From Christensenella sp964438705 (GTDB lineage Bacteria > Bacillota > Clostridia > Christensenellales > Christensenellaceae): a stretch of 64,000 nt of DNA. The translations under genes were made by a program, and so were the position numbers. The notes beneath the pieces are model-generated. The model was not told where the DNA came from. It saw nothing but the letters and a program-made list of their open reading frames with translations, and did no database searches. Below are positions 26,201 through 34,084 of this stretch, in pieces (the first letter of the stretch is position 1; each line of letters starts with the position of its first letter). The stretch covers positions 1 through 64,000 of the forward strand of contig CAYTKQ010000001.1 of NCBI GenBank assembly GCA_964438705.1, given 5' to 3'.

Positions 26201-27289
26201 ATGGATGCACGCGCGGGCATTTTGGTTGTGATTGCACTGCTGTTTACGTTTTTTGTGACGTACACAACGACGCCGCTTGTCCGTAAACTTGCTTTCCGCG
26301 TGGGGGCGGTGGATATCCCCAAGGACGAAAGACGTATGCATAGCAAGCCGATCCCGACGATGGGAGGGCTTGCTATATTTGTTGCGTTTGCGTTTGGCGT
26401 TCTTGCTTTTGTGAAGCTGGATCAGACCTTTATCGGGCTGTTGATTGGCGCGCTGATGATTATCCTGCTTGGGATTTTTGACGATATCTATGATTTGAAG
26501 CCATATATCAAGCTTCTTGGACAGATTTGCGCGGCGCTCGTCGTATGTTTTTCCGGTATTGTGATCGAAAAGGTCACGTGGTTCGATCAAATTCTTTATT
26601 TTGGAAATTGGGCAATTCCGATCACAGTGCTGTGGATTGTGGCTGTGACGAACACCATCAACCTGATCGACGGGCTTGACGGTCTTGCCTGCGGGATCGT
26701 GGCGATTTCTTCCTTTGCGCTGCTTGCGGTGTCGCTGCTTTCGGCAGGGAACCCGATTGTGACGGTGGTGGCGGCGGTGCTTGCGGGCGCGTGCCTCGGC
26801 TTTTTGCCGTACAATTTGAATCCGGCAAAAATATTTATGGGCGACGCGGGTGCGATGTTTCTTGGTTTTGTGTTGTCCGTTATTTCGATACAGGGATTTT
26901 TTAAGGTCAATGCCGTGGTTTCGTTTGGTATCCCATTCCTTGTTTTGGGGCTTCCAATCATCGATACGGCGTTTGCGATCATCAGAAGACTGATGAAGGG
27001 GCAGCATCCATTTCGTGCGGACCGGAAACATCTTCATCACAGGCTCATTGACATGGGGCTGAACCAAAAACAATCGGTATCGCTGCTTTATGCCATTTCG
27101 GCGTTGCTTGCCATTTCGGCCGTACTCTTTGCGGAGCGTGAGTTTATGGGAGCGGTACTGGTACTGGTGCTGGCCTTCGTGGTCGGGTCGATCAACTGGA
27201 TCGTGCTCAAAAGGGAGCATCTGCACTTGATGGCGCAGGAAGAGGAAAAGAAAAAAGCGGAAGAAGAGAAAAATACGCCGCAGCCGTAG
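26201..27289 (+). CDS. Undecaprenyl-phosphate GlcNAc-1-phosphate transferase (WecA/TagO-like)
   Basis: A 362-residue integral membrane enzyme of the MraY/WecA family that moves an aminosugar-1-phosphate from a UDP-sugar to undecaprenyl phosphate, the first step of teichoic acid or other cell-wall polymer synthesis. ATG 26201 is chosen, ten bases after AGAGGAAG; the upstream in-frame start is unsupported. About eleven hydrophobic helices are visible. Family signatures are MHSKPIPTMGGLAIF, LGIFDDIYDLKP with the catalytic Asp pair, NTINLIDGLDGLACG, FMGDAGAMFLGF and the cytoplasmic HLHHRL loop. The tail is a short Lys/Glu-rich helix. The exact sugar cannot be read from sequence. Confidence 0.93.
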   Translation: MDARAGILVVIALLFTFFVTYTTTPLVRKLAFRVGAVDIPKDERRMHSKPIPTMGGLAIFVAFAFGVLAFVKLDQTFIGLLIGALMIILLGIFDDIYDLKPYIKLLGQICAALVVCFSGIVIEKVTWFDQILYFGNWAIPITVLWIVAVTNTINLIDGLDGLACGIVAISSFALLAVSLLSAGNPIVTVVAAVLAGACLGFLPYNLNPAKIFMGDAGAMFLGFVLSVISIQGFFKVNAVVSFGIPFLVLGLPIIDTAFAIIRRLMKGQHPFRADRKHLHHRLIDMGLNQKQSVSLLYAISALLAISAVLFAEREFMGAVLVLVLAFVVGSINWIVLKREHLHLMAQEEEKKKAEEEKNTPQP

Positions 27290-27312
27290 AAGCGCGCGTG
27301 TTTTTTTATACA

Positions 27313-27341
27313 TTGTTTGCATCATTATGTATATGCATAAT
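27313..27341 (+). promoter_or_regulatory. guaB promoter with overlapping inverted repeat
   Basis: TTGTTT (27313-27318) and CATAAT (27336-27341) are 17 bases apart. The -10 is one arm of the inverted repeat ATTATG-N6-CATAAT (27324-27341). The palindrome could be an operator for a purine-responsive or other regulator; no known consensus was matched. Confidence 0.5.
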
Positions 27342-27387
27342 GTCAATCATATTTCATAAGACAAAGAAAGAGAAAGGATGAATACAA

Positions 27388-28836
27388 ATGAAAATTACTG
27401 AGGGTCTGACATTTGATGATGTATTACTGAAACCGCAAAAGAGTCTCGTGACACCGAACGAGATCGATGTGTCTACATATATCACGCCGAATATCAAGCT
27501 CAACATTCCCATTATGAGTGCCGCGATGGATACGGTCACTGAGAGCGGCCTTGCGATCGCGATCGCAAGGGAAGGAGGTATGGGAATCATACACAAAAAC
27601 ATGTCGGTTGAGATGCAGGCTGACAATGTGGACAAGGTGAAGAGAAGCGAGCATGGGGTCATCACCGATCCGTTTTCGCTTTCGCCAAACCATACGGTGA
27701 ACGACGCGGATCAGCTGATGGGTCGGTACAAGATTTCCGGCGTGCCCATCGTTGAGCCGGATGGAACCTTGATCGGCATCATCACCAACCGTGATATGCG
27801 CTTTGAGACGGATTATTCGCGCAAGGTGAGCGAGGTGATGACAAGCAAGGACCTCATTACAGCGCCCATCGGCACAACGCTTGATGAGGCGCAGCAGATT
27901 TTGCGCAAATATAAGATAGAGAAGCTTCCGCTGGTGGACAACAACGGAAAGCTGATGGGGCTTATTACCATCAAGGACATCGAGAAGTCGATCCAGTACC
28001 CGATGTCCGCAAAGGACAGCAGCGGCAGACTGCTTGTGGGTGCGGCAGTGGGCACTGGCAACGGCACGCTGGAGCGCGTGGAGGCGCTGGTGAACGCGAA
28101 GGTGGATACTGTGGTGATCGACACCGCGCACGGACATTCCATTCACGTGCTGAATGTGCTGGAAAAGGTTCGTTCGAAGTTCCCAAATCTCGACATTATT
28201 GTGGGTAACTGTGCAACCAAAGAGGCGACGCGTGATTTGATCTCCGCAGGCGCAAGCTGCGTGAAGGTTGGCATTGGGCCGGGGTCCATCTGCACGACGC
28301 GCGTTGTCGCCGGCATTGGCGTTCCGCAGCTGACGGCAGTTATGGATTGCGCGGAGGAAGCCGCAAAGAGCGGTGTGAAGGTGATTGCCGATGGCGGGAT
28401 CAAGTACAGCGGAGATATTACGAAATCACTCGCGGGCGGCGCGGCGGCAGTGATGATTGGCAGCCTGTTTGCGGGGACGAAGGAAAGCCCCGGAGAGATG
28501 GAAATTTATCAGGGCCGCAGCTTCAAGGTGTACCGTGGAATGGGTTCGATTTCCGCGATGCAAAAGGGAAGCGCGGATCGTTACTTCCAAGAGGGAAGCC
28601 AGAAGCTGGTACCCGAGGGTGTGGAAGGGCGCGTTCCCTTCAAAGGCCCGCTGGCAGATACGACCTATCAGATGGTAGGCGGCTTGAAATCCGGCATGGG
28701 TTACTGCGGGGCAGCGAATATTGAGCAGCTTCAAAAAAATGCGGAATTTGTAAAAATCACGGGAGCGGGGCTTCTGGAAAGTCATCCGCATGACATCAAC
28801 ATCACGAAGGAAGCGCCGAACTACAGTGTGAAATAG
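27388..28836 (+). CDS. guaB: Inosine-5'-monophosphate dehydrogenase
   Basis: A 482-residue enzyme oxidising IMP to XMP with NAD, the committed step to GMP. The (beta/alpha)8 barrel is interrupted by a tandem CBS pair (about 95-205: MTSKDLITAPIGTTLDEA and GLITIKDIEKS). The catalytic loop GPGSICTTRVVAGIGVPQ (active-site Cys near 302) and the flap region MGSISAMQKGSADRY with downstream ARG-type residues are present. The start is ATG 27388, ten bases from AAAGGA. It heads a guaB - PP-loop protein - guaA unit, with 5 bases to the next gene. Confidence 0.97.
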   Translation: MKITEGLTFDDVLLKPQKSLVTPNEIDVSTYITPNIKLNIPIMSAAMDTVTESGLAIAIAREGGMGIIHKNMSVEMQADNVDKVKRSEHGVITDPFSLSPNHTVNDADQLMGRYKISGVPIVEPDGTLIGIITNRDMRFETDYSRKVSEVMTSKDLITAPIGTTLDEAQQILRKYKIEKLPLVDNNGKLMGLITIKDIEKSIQYPMSAKDSSGRLLVGAAVGTGNGTLERVEALVNAKVDTVVIDTAHGHSIHVLNVLEKVRSKFPNLDIIVGNCATKEATRDLISAGASCVKVGIGPGSICTTRVVAGIGVPQLTAVMDCAEEAAKSGVKVIADGGIKYSGDITKSLAGGAAAVMIGSLFAGTKESPGEMEIYQGRSFKVYRGMGSISAMQKGSADRYFQEGSQKLVPEGVEGRVPFKGPLADTTYQMVGGLKSGMGYCGAANIEQLQKNAEFVKITGAGLLESHPHDINITKEAPNYSVK

Positions 28837-28841
28837 CGGAT

Positions 28842-29594
28842 ATGACTGCACAGGAAAAGTTCAGCGCCTTGGTGGCGTTGATCCGTCGTTACGATGACGT
28901 GGCGGTGGCGTTTTCGGGAGGGACGAAATCGTCCCTGCTTTTAAGTGCGGCGCACGAGGCGCATGGCAGCCGCATATGGGCTTTGACCGCCAACACGCCG
29001 TTCTTTACGCAGGAGGAACTATACCGTGTACACGAGGTGCTGGATGAATATAAGCTGAACAGCGAACGTGTGGCGATTCCGGAATTGTTGGACGAGCCGG
29101 GCATCCAAGCGTTGGACAAAAGGTGCGGTGCGTGCGGCGCTGTGCTTTTGAAGCGTATGATGCGTGCGGCGCGCGGCGTGGGCGCTTCGGTTTTGCTGAG
29201 CGGACGGCTTTACCCCTATGAAGCAGGCGGATGTTCGTTTTGCGGGGAAACAGTCGATCCATTCATCGAGCTTTGTTATACGCGGCAGGACGTGGAGGAA
29301 ATGCTGGGTGCGATCGGCAGAAGATATTATGTGAAACCGCCCAATGATTGCCTTGCATGCAGATTTTTGGGCGGTAGCGAGATTGCGGTGCAAACTCTTG
29401 ATTTCATCGAACGTGCCGAGCGGTATATTCGCCGCTATACGCGCGGGGAAATGAAAGTTTGTATTGACGGGGACAGGGCTTTCGTTTATTCTGTTGAGGG
29501 GTTGACGGAGGAGGCAAAGCAGGACGTGGAGCGCGAACTGATACAGGACGGCGCTGCGGCTGGGATTGCTAAAATAGAATTTTTTGGAATGTGA
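28842..29594 (+). CDS. PP-loop ATPase related to LarE, with altered P-loop and three CxxC pairs
   Basis: A 250-residue protein of the adenine-nucleotide alpha-hydrolase (PP-loop) superfamily, most like LarE sulfur-insertion enzymes: AFSGGTKSSLLLSAA at 23-37, then ALTANTPFFTQEEL, the region corresponding to LarE's AVTADSPF. Two things are odd. The PP-loop consensus SGGxDS reads SGGTKS, with Lys replacing Asp at residue 29. There are three CxxC pairs (C95/C98, C131/C134, C170/C173) plus C145, enough to hold zinc or an Fe-S cluster. No larB or larC is nearby; it lies between guaB and guaA, 5 and 20 bases away. A sulfur-transfer or tRNA/nucleotide role is possible but unproven. Confidence 0.75.
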   Translation: MTAQEKFSALVALIRRYDDVAVAFSGGTKSSLLLSAAHEAHGSRIWALTANTPFFTQEELYRVHEVLDEYKLNSERVAIPELLDEPGIQALDKRCGACGAVLLKRMMRAARGVGASVLLSGRLYPYEAGGCSFCGETVDPFIELCYTRQDVEEMLGAIGRRYYVKPPNDCLACRFLGGSEIAVQTLDFIERAERYIRRYTRGEMKVCIDGDRAFVYSVEGLTEEAKQDVERELIQDGAAAGIAKIEFFGM

Positions 29595-29614
29595 CACTTG
29601 GAGGAACGTGATTG

Positions 29615-31147
29615 ATGAGAGAAACGGTCATAGTGCTCGATTTTGGCGGGCAATATAATCAGCTGATTGCACGCAGAGTGCGGGAGGCACATGTTTATGC
29701 AGAACTGCTGCCCTATCAGACGAGCGCAGAGCAGATCAAAGAAAAGAACCCGATCGGCATTATTTTTACGGGAGGGCCCAAAAGCGTATATGAAGAGGGG
29801 GCGCCCGTATGTGATGAGAAGATATTGCAGCTTGGCATTCCGATCCTCGGGATATGCTATGGCAGCCAACTTCTTTCCATGAAGCTTGGCGGACATGTGG
29901 CTTCCGCGCCTGCGGGTGAATATGGGGAAACAAAAATCGAGTATGACGTATCCGATGTTTTATTTAAGGATATGGATGCGTCATCCGTATGCTGGATGAG
30001 CCACATGGATTATATCGATAAGGCACCGGAGGGATTCAAGATTCTGGCGACGACGGGCGCATGCCCTGTGGCGGCGTTTGCAAACGACGATAAAAAGATA
30101 TACGGTGTACAGTTCCATCCGGAGGTACAGCACACGGTAAAAGGGCAGAGCATACTGGAGCGTTTTTTATTTGACGTATGCGGAGCGAAGGGAGATTGGG
30201 ATATGAACGATTACGCAAAACAATCGATCGAAAAGATCCGAGAGAAGGTAGGAGACAAAAGAGTGCTGCTGGCGCTTTCTGGCGGTGTAGACAGCTCTGT
30301 GTGCGCGGTGCTGCTGCACAAGGCGATCGGCAAGAACCTGACCTGCGTATTTGTGGACACAGGCATGATGCGCAAGTTTGAGCCGGAAGAGGTGGAAAAC
30401 GTATTTCAAAAGCAGTTTGACATGAATCTTGTGCACGTGAAGGCGGAACGGCGGTTTTTGGAGAAGCTGGCGGGTGTGACGGAGCCGGAGAGGAAGCGTA
30501 AAATCATTGGCGAAGAGTTTATCCGCGTCTTTGAAGAGGAAGCGAAGAAGATCGGCAAAGTGGATTTTCTGGCGCAGGGAACGATTTATCCCGATGTGGT
30601 GGAGAGCGGCGTGGGAGACGCGGCGCTCATCAAAAGCCATCACAACGTAGGCGGGCTGCCCGATCATGTGGATTTTGAAGAGATCATCGAGCCGCTGCGC
30701 GAGCTGTTTAAAGACGAAGTGCGCGAACTGGGCGAAGAGCTTGGGCTGCCGAGGCATATGGTATGGCGGCAGCCGTTCCCGGGGCCGGGGCTTGCGATCC
30801 GCGTGATTGGCGAGATCACGAAGGAAAAGCTGGATTTGCTGCGCGACGTGGACTTTATTTTCCGCGATGAGATCGCCAAGGCAAATCTTGATGAGAAAAT
30901 ATGGCAGTATTTTGCGGTACTCACCGACATGCGCTCTGTGGGCGTGATGGGCGACGAACGGACATATGACTACACGGTCGCGCTCAGGGGCGTGACGAGC
31001 GTGGATGCGATGACGGCAGACTGGGCGCGCATTCCTTACGATGTGCTGGGCGTGGTTTCAAACCGCATCATCAACGAGGTGGGGCACATCAACAGGATTG
31101 TGTATGACATTACGAGTAAGCCCCCCGCGACGATCGAGTGGGAATAA
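29615..31147 (+). CDS. guaA: GMP synthase (glutamine-hydrolysing)
   Basis: A 510-residue enzyme aminating XMP to GMP. The glutaminase domain (1-190) has the nucleophile loop ILGICYGSQL (Cys near 82) and QFHPEV with its His/Glu partners. The PP-loop synthetase domain follows with LALSGGVDSSVCAVLL, then the dimerisation domain ending PPATIEWE. The start is ATG 29615, ten bases after GGAGG; TTG 29612 is an alternative. The last codons, GAG-TGG-GAA-TAA, form the left attachment site of the mobile element, so the present 3' end may derive from the element, though the protein sequence is unchanged. Confidence 0.97.
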   Translation: MRETVIVLDFGGQYNQLIARRVREAHVYAELLPYQTSAEQIKEKNPIGIIFTGGPKSVYEEGAPVCDEKILQLGIPILGICYGSQLLSMKLGGHVASAPAGEYGETKIEYDVSDVLFKDMDASSVCWMSHMDYIDKAPEGFKILATTGACPVAAFANDDKKIYGVQFHPEVQHTVKGQSILERFLFDVCGAKGDWDMNDYAKQSIEKIREKVGDKRVLLALSGGVDSSVCAVLLHKAIGKNLTCVFVDTGMMRKFEPEEVENVFQKQFDMNLVHVKAERRFLEKLAGVTEPERKRKIIGEEFIRVFEEEAKKIGKVDFLAQGTIYPDVVESGVGDAALIKSHHNVGGLPDHVDFEEIIEPLRELFKDEVRELGEELGLPRHMVWRQPFPGPGLAIRVIGEITKEKLDLLRDVDFIFRDEIAKANLDEKIWQYFAVLTDMRSVGVMGDERTYDYTVALRGVTSVDAMTADWARIPYDVLGVVSNRIINEVGHINRIVYDITSKPPATIEWE

Positions 31148-31151
31148 TTAA
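31135..31151 (+). repeat. attL: element border in the guaA 3' end
   Basis: CGAGTGGGAATAATTAA, containing the last codons and stop of guaA. It matches attR at 43737-43753 at 16 of 17 positions. The single difference (A versus G) is synonymous in a Glu codon, as if the element brings its own guaA end. Confidence 0.88.
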
Positions 31152-31155
31152 CGAA

Positions 31156-31197
31156 GCCCCAAAAGCCTTGCAATCTCAAGACTTTTGGGGCATTTTT
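31156..31197 (+). terminator. Terminator directly after guaA, inside the element
   Basis: GCCCCAAAAG (31156-31165) pairs with CTTTTGGGGC (31182-31191), with an inner CTTG/CAAG pairing, then ATTTTTT. It lies on the element side of attL, so the element appears to supply guaA with a terminator. Confidence 0.9.
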
Positions 31198-31200
31198 TGA

Positions 31201-31325
31201 CCATTTGATAGCAGATTGATAGCACTTGTCAATTTCTGACTTACTCTGTTTACTCCTGAATCGCAGGTGGTTTGCAGGTAAACAGGTCTTATCCTATAGA
31301 ACGGTCTTGCTGACTTTTGATAGTC
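31201..31325 (+). repeat. Left cluster of TTGATAG repeats (probable integrase arm sites)
   Basis: TTGATAGCA occurs at 31205-31213 and 31216-31224 (11-bp period), and TTGATAGTC at 31317-31325. The outermost copy forms part of CCATTTGATAG (31201-31211), which recurs inverted as CTATCAAATGG at 43680-43690. GGTTTGCAGGT (31269-31279) also recurs inverted at 43563-43573. Short repeats clustered next to both att sites are typical arm-type sites for tyrosine integrases. Confidence 0.6.
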
Positions 31326-31340
31326 GGTAAGACCGTTTTT

Positions 31341-31856
31341 CTATTTGTCCAGCTCTTTTATTAGGTAATCGCTAAGCTCTTGTGACGGCACCTTTGCCCA
31401 CCTTTGCGTGGTATCAAATTCGGGATATCTGTACCGCCATTGGTCATATTCCTCTTTGGTGATTTCTCCGGATTCCAGCTTTTTAGCTTGCTCAAGCCAA
31501 GCAGAAAGCATTTCAAACATTGCGGCATAAGTTAAGCCTCTGGACTTGTCGAGCCGCAGGCATAGCTCGCCGTCAACCTCGCCAATACGCAGGCCGCGCA
31601 AATCTTCAAGCGTAAACAGAGTATGCATTAGACCAATATCGCTGTCAATATCAGGGACAGCTAAGGCCTGTGGGCAGACGTCCAAGACATTCGCAAGGTC
31701 GGCAGTCATATTTTCTTTTGGGCTTCGAGCGCCGGATTCGTATTGCGCCATACGAACATCAGCTGTTTTTTCAGTAAAACCAATGGCCATTCCAAGATAT
31801 TTTTGCGTCATGCCACGCAGATTGCGGATAAATTTAATTCTTTCACCAATAGCCAT
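31341..31856 (-). CDS. XRE/cI-type repressor of the mobile element
   Basis: A 171-residue regulator on the minus strand. ATG 31856 is chosen, seven bases after AGGAGA. The helix-turn-helix is residues 1-65 (GERIKFIRNLRGMTQKYLGM, then YESGARSPKENMTADLANVL). The C-terminal part is helical with no recognised sensor or peptidase domain. It is transcribed divergently from the xis-int genes across an operator-rich region, the arrangement of lysogeny or excision repressors, so it probably controls excision and transfer. Confidence 0.85.
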   Translation of the reverse strand: MAIGERIKFIRNLRGMTQKYLGMAIGFTEKTADVRMAQYESGARSPKENMTADLANVLDVCPQALAVPDIDSDIGLMHTLFTLEDLRGLRIGEVDGELCLRLDKSRGLTYAAMFEMLSAWLEQAKKLESGEITKEEYDQWRYRYPEFDTTQRWAKVPSQELSDYLIKELDK

Positions 31857-31896
31857 AACATCGTCTCCTGATTGCAATAATTTGATTCATGACACG

Positions 31897-31926
31897 AGTA
31901 TAGCATATATGTTTAAGAATAGTCAA
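31897..31926 (-). promoter_or_regulatory. Repressor gene promoter
   Basis: On the minus strand TTGACT (31921-31926) and TATACT (31897-31902) are 18 bases apart, about 40 bases before the repressor start. AACTTAAATAA at 31930-31940 just upstream resembles part of the ACTTAACT motif of the divergent promoter. Confidence 0.65.
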
Positions 31927-31968
31927 CAAAACTTAAATAAAAATGTTAAATATTTTATTGAAAACCAC

Positions 31969-32026
31969 TTGACTTAACTGAAAAGAGTTAGTATAATTGA
32001 TAAAATATAAACAAAAAGAGTTAAGT
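31969..32026 (+). promoter_or_regulatory. xis-int promoter and putative repressor operators
   Basis: TTGACT (31969-31974) and TATAAT (31992-31997) are 17 bases apart. ACTTAACT (31972-31979) overlaps the -35 and is repeated inverted as AGTTAAGT (32019-32026), with a half copy AGAGTTAG between them. These are good candidates for binding by the divergently encoded XRE protein. Confidence 0.65.
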
Positions 32027-32044
32027 TTAAATAAATAACCGTCG

Positions 32045-32064
32045 TGCACCACGGTAATGGTGCA
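32045..32064 (+). other. Leader hairpin in the xis-int transcript
   Basis: TGCACCA (32045-32051) pairs with TGGTGCA (32058-32064) around CGGTAA. It lies in an approximately 150-base untranslated leader and may affect mRNA stability or translation. No T-run follows. Confidence 0.45.
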
Positions 32065-32155
32065 TCCGCTCGGGCAAATCGGAAGGCGGCCAGAAAGTAT
32101 TCCGACACAAAACAATAAGCTATGCTCAAATGGGTAAAAAAAGGGAGGTTTTTAG

Positions 32156-32356
32156 GTGGCAGGACAAATGTTTTTAAGAGTTGAGGAAGTGGCAGAGGAG
32201 TTGGGAGTTTCCAAATCCTACGCCTACAAGTTAATTCGCTCCATGAACGCAGAACTAAAGAAGACTGGTTGTATCACAATCTCTGGTAGGATTGACAGGA
32301 AATTCTTCTATGAGAAGTTTTATGGAACCCGTGACCAGAATGAAAGGAGAACTTAA
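32156..32356 (+). CDS. Excisionase-like helix-turn-helix protein
   Basis: A 66-residue protein, start GTG 32156, seven bases after AGGGAGG. FLRVEEVAEELGVSKSYAYKLIRSMN is a winged-helix/MerR-like DNA-binding segment typical of small excisionases that precede tyrosine integrase genes. The stop overlaps the integrase start (TAATG), so the two are co-translated. It likely bends DNA at the arm sites to direct excision; the role is inferred from position and size. Confidence 0.8.
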   Translation: MAGQMFLRVEEVAEELGVSKSYAYKLIRSMNAELKKTGCITISGRIDRKFFYEKFYGTRDQNERRT

Positions 32357-33438
32357 TGGCGGCTTTTAAGAATTACGACAACGGCACATGGTATGTGCAA
32401 TTCCGCTACACCGACTGGAGAGGCGAGCGGCAGCAGAAGTTGAAGCGAGGCTTTACCACCAAGAAGGAGGCGCAGGCGTGGGAGCGAGAGTTTCTCCAGC
32501 AAAAGCAGGCAGATGTGAGCATGACTTTTGAGAGCTTTGTATCGCTTTACGAAAAGGACATCAAATCCAAGCTGAAACTGAACACATGGCTAACTAAGGA
32601 CAGTATTATTCAAAAGAAAATTCTTCCGTATTTCAAGAAACGCAAGCTGTCTGAAATTACTGCGAAGGATGTCATTGATTGGCAAAATGAAATGCGAGAG
32701 CTGAAGGATTCCAAAGGGAAGCATTATTCGCAGACATATCTAAAAACTGTCCACAACCAGCTTAGCTGTATTTTTAACCATGCTATCCGATATTATGGGC
32801 TGAACCTCAACCCGGCGCAAAGGGCGGGCAATATGGGAACCGAAGAACGTCGGGAGATGTCGTTTTGGACAAAAGAAGAGTATGAGCGGTTTGCCGATGC
32901 CATGATGGATAAACCAATGTCCTATTATGCGTTTGAGATGCTTTATTGGTGCGGCATCCGCGAGGGGGAGCTGCTGGCGTTGACACCGGCAGACTTCAAC
33001 TTTACGAACGAGACGGTACGCATTAACAAATCATATCAGCGGCTTAATGGTCAGGATTTTATCACAACGCCTAAGACCAAAAAGAGCAATCGTATCATAA
33101 CAATGCCTCAATTTTTGTGTGAAGAGATGCAGGAATATCTCAAGCAATTCTACGGTGTAGAGCCGGATAGCCGGATTTTCCCAATCAGCAAGCATTATCT
33201 TCATCATGAAATGGATAGGGGCAGCAAACAAACGGGAGTAAAGCGTATACGAATCCATGATCTTCGTCATAGCCACATCAGCTTGCTAATTGACATGGGA
33301 TTTACAGCTCTGGCGATTGCTGATCGCGTGGGGCATGAAAGTATTGACATCACTTATCGATATGCTCATCTATTTCCCACACGGCAGACAGAAATGGCAG
33401 AAAAATTGGATGTTCAAAGAACTGGGAAAGGAGCTTGA
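32356..33438 (+). CDS. int: Tyrosine-type site-specific integrase
   Basis: A 360-residue recombinase. An N-terminal AP2-like arm-binding domain (FKNYDNGTWYVQFRYTDWRG) is followed by a core-binding SAM-like domain (about 60-150) and the catalytic domain with the tetrad: Arg in WCGIREGELLAL (about 200), HDLRHSH (about 302-306), GHESIDITYRYAHL with the nucleophilic Tyr near 334-336. It resembles Tn916-type and phage integrases of Firmicutes. The att duplication shows it recombines at the 3' end of guaA. Confidence 0.95.
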   Translation: MAAFKNYDNGTWYVQFRYTDWRGERQQKLKRGFTTKKEAQAWEREFLQQKQADVSMTFESFVSLYEKDIKSKLKLNTWLTKDSIIQKKILPYFKKRKLSEITAKDVIDWQNEMRELKDSKGKHYSQTYLKTVHNQLSCIFNHAIRYYGLNLNPAQRAGNMGTEERREMSFWTKEEYERFADAMMDKPMSYYAFEMLYWCGIREGELLALTPADFNFTNETVRINKSYQRLNGQDFITTPKTKKSNRIITMPQFLCEEMQEYLKQFYGVEPDSRIFPISKHYLHHEMDRGSKQTGVKRIRIHDLRHSHISLLIDMGFTALAIADRVGHESIDITYRYAHLFPTRQTEMAEKLDVQRTGKGA

Positions 33439-33443
33439 GTAAA

Positions 33444-33764
33444 ATGTCATTAAAAAGCATAGACAACAAAGGTCGTTGGCGCAACAAGACCGTGGCGTTC
33501 CGTGTGTCGCCAGAGGAAGATGAACGAATTGAAACCGCCGTTCGCCTTTCTGGTCTTTCCAAGCAGGATTATATTGTCAGGCGACTGCAATGTTTTGATG
33601 TAGTGGTTCAGGGCAATCCGCGAGTGTATAAAGCTCTTCGCAACCAGCTTGCTGCCATATTGGAAGAACTGAAACGCATTGTTTCCGGCGAGCAGGTTGA
33701 TGATGACTTGTTGGATACGATCCGGCTTATCACTACAACAATGGATGGTTTGAAGGAGGCGTGA
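33444..33764 (+). CDS. MobC-like mobilization protein
   Basis: A 106-residue basic protein, start ATG 33444, ten bases after AAAGGAG. TVAFRVSPEEDERIETAVRLSGLSKQDYI is a ribbon-helix-helix segment as in MobC/relaxosome accessory proteins, and the C-terminal helix (NQLAAILEELKRIV) matches the NLNQIAK-type helix of that family in position. It would bind near oriT and help the relaxase melt the nic region. Located between integrase and oriT. Confidence 0.75.
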   Translation: MSLKSIDNKGRWRNKTVAFRVSPEEDERIETAVRLSGLSKQDYIVRRLQCFDVVVQGNPRVYKALRNQLAAILEELKRIVSGEQVDDDLLDTIRLITTTMDGLKEA

Positions 33765-33766
33765 CA

Positions 33767-34069
33767 ATGTCGAAAAATTTTACTGATAAGATTCAAAATG
33801 TAACGAATAAAATGGTACAGTTAGAGAATCAAAAAAAACAACTTTTACAGCAACAGAAAGAGGCAGAGCGTAAGGCGCGGACAAAGCGCCTTATTGAACG
33901 CGGTGCGATTGTAGAGAGCCTTATCCCAAACGCAGCGGATTTTACAAATGAGCAGATTCAATCTTTTCTGCGTCAGACTTTGCAGACAGAAGCATCTAAA
34001 AAAATTCTTTTCGGCTTGTCACAGACAACCAAAACTAAAACGACGGATGCGAGCAAGGGAACGGGCTAA
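33767..34069 (+). CDS. Small coiled-coil mobilization-associated protein (DUF3847-like)
   Basis: A 100-residue protein, start ATG 33767, seven bases after AAGGAGG. Its first half is a basic, Gln/Lys-rich coiled coil (MVQLENQKKQLLQQQKEAER), and its middle, TKRLIERGAIVESLIP, is the conserved feature of small proteins commonly found beside relaxase genes of Firmicutes elements. It overlaps nothing and ends just before oriT. Function not established. Confidence 0.7.
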   Translation: MSKNFTDKIQNVTNKMVQLENQKKQLLQQQKEAERKARTKRLIERGAIVESLIPNAADFTNEQIQSFLRQTLQTEASKKILFGLSQTTKTKTTDASKGTG

Positions 34070-34084
34070 CGCTCTTTTCCCTTG

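Noticed and set aside
26195..27346. 383-codon minus-strand frame antisense to the WecA/TagO-like gene
   Set aside because: Extremely Arg/His/Gln-rich translation of an antisense strand; no start signal.
31135..31151. tRNA gene as the integration target
   Set aside because: No tRNA cloverleaf at either border; the duplicated sequence is the coding end of guaA.
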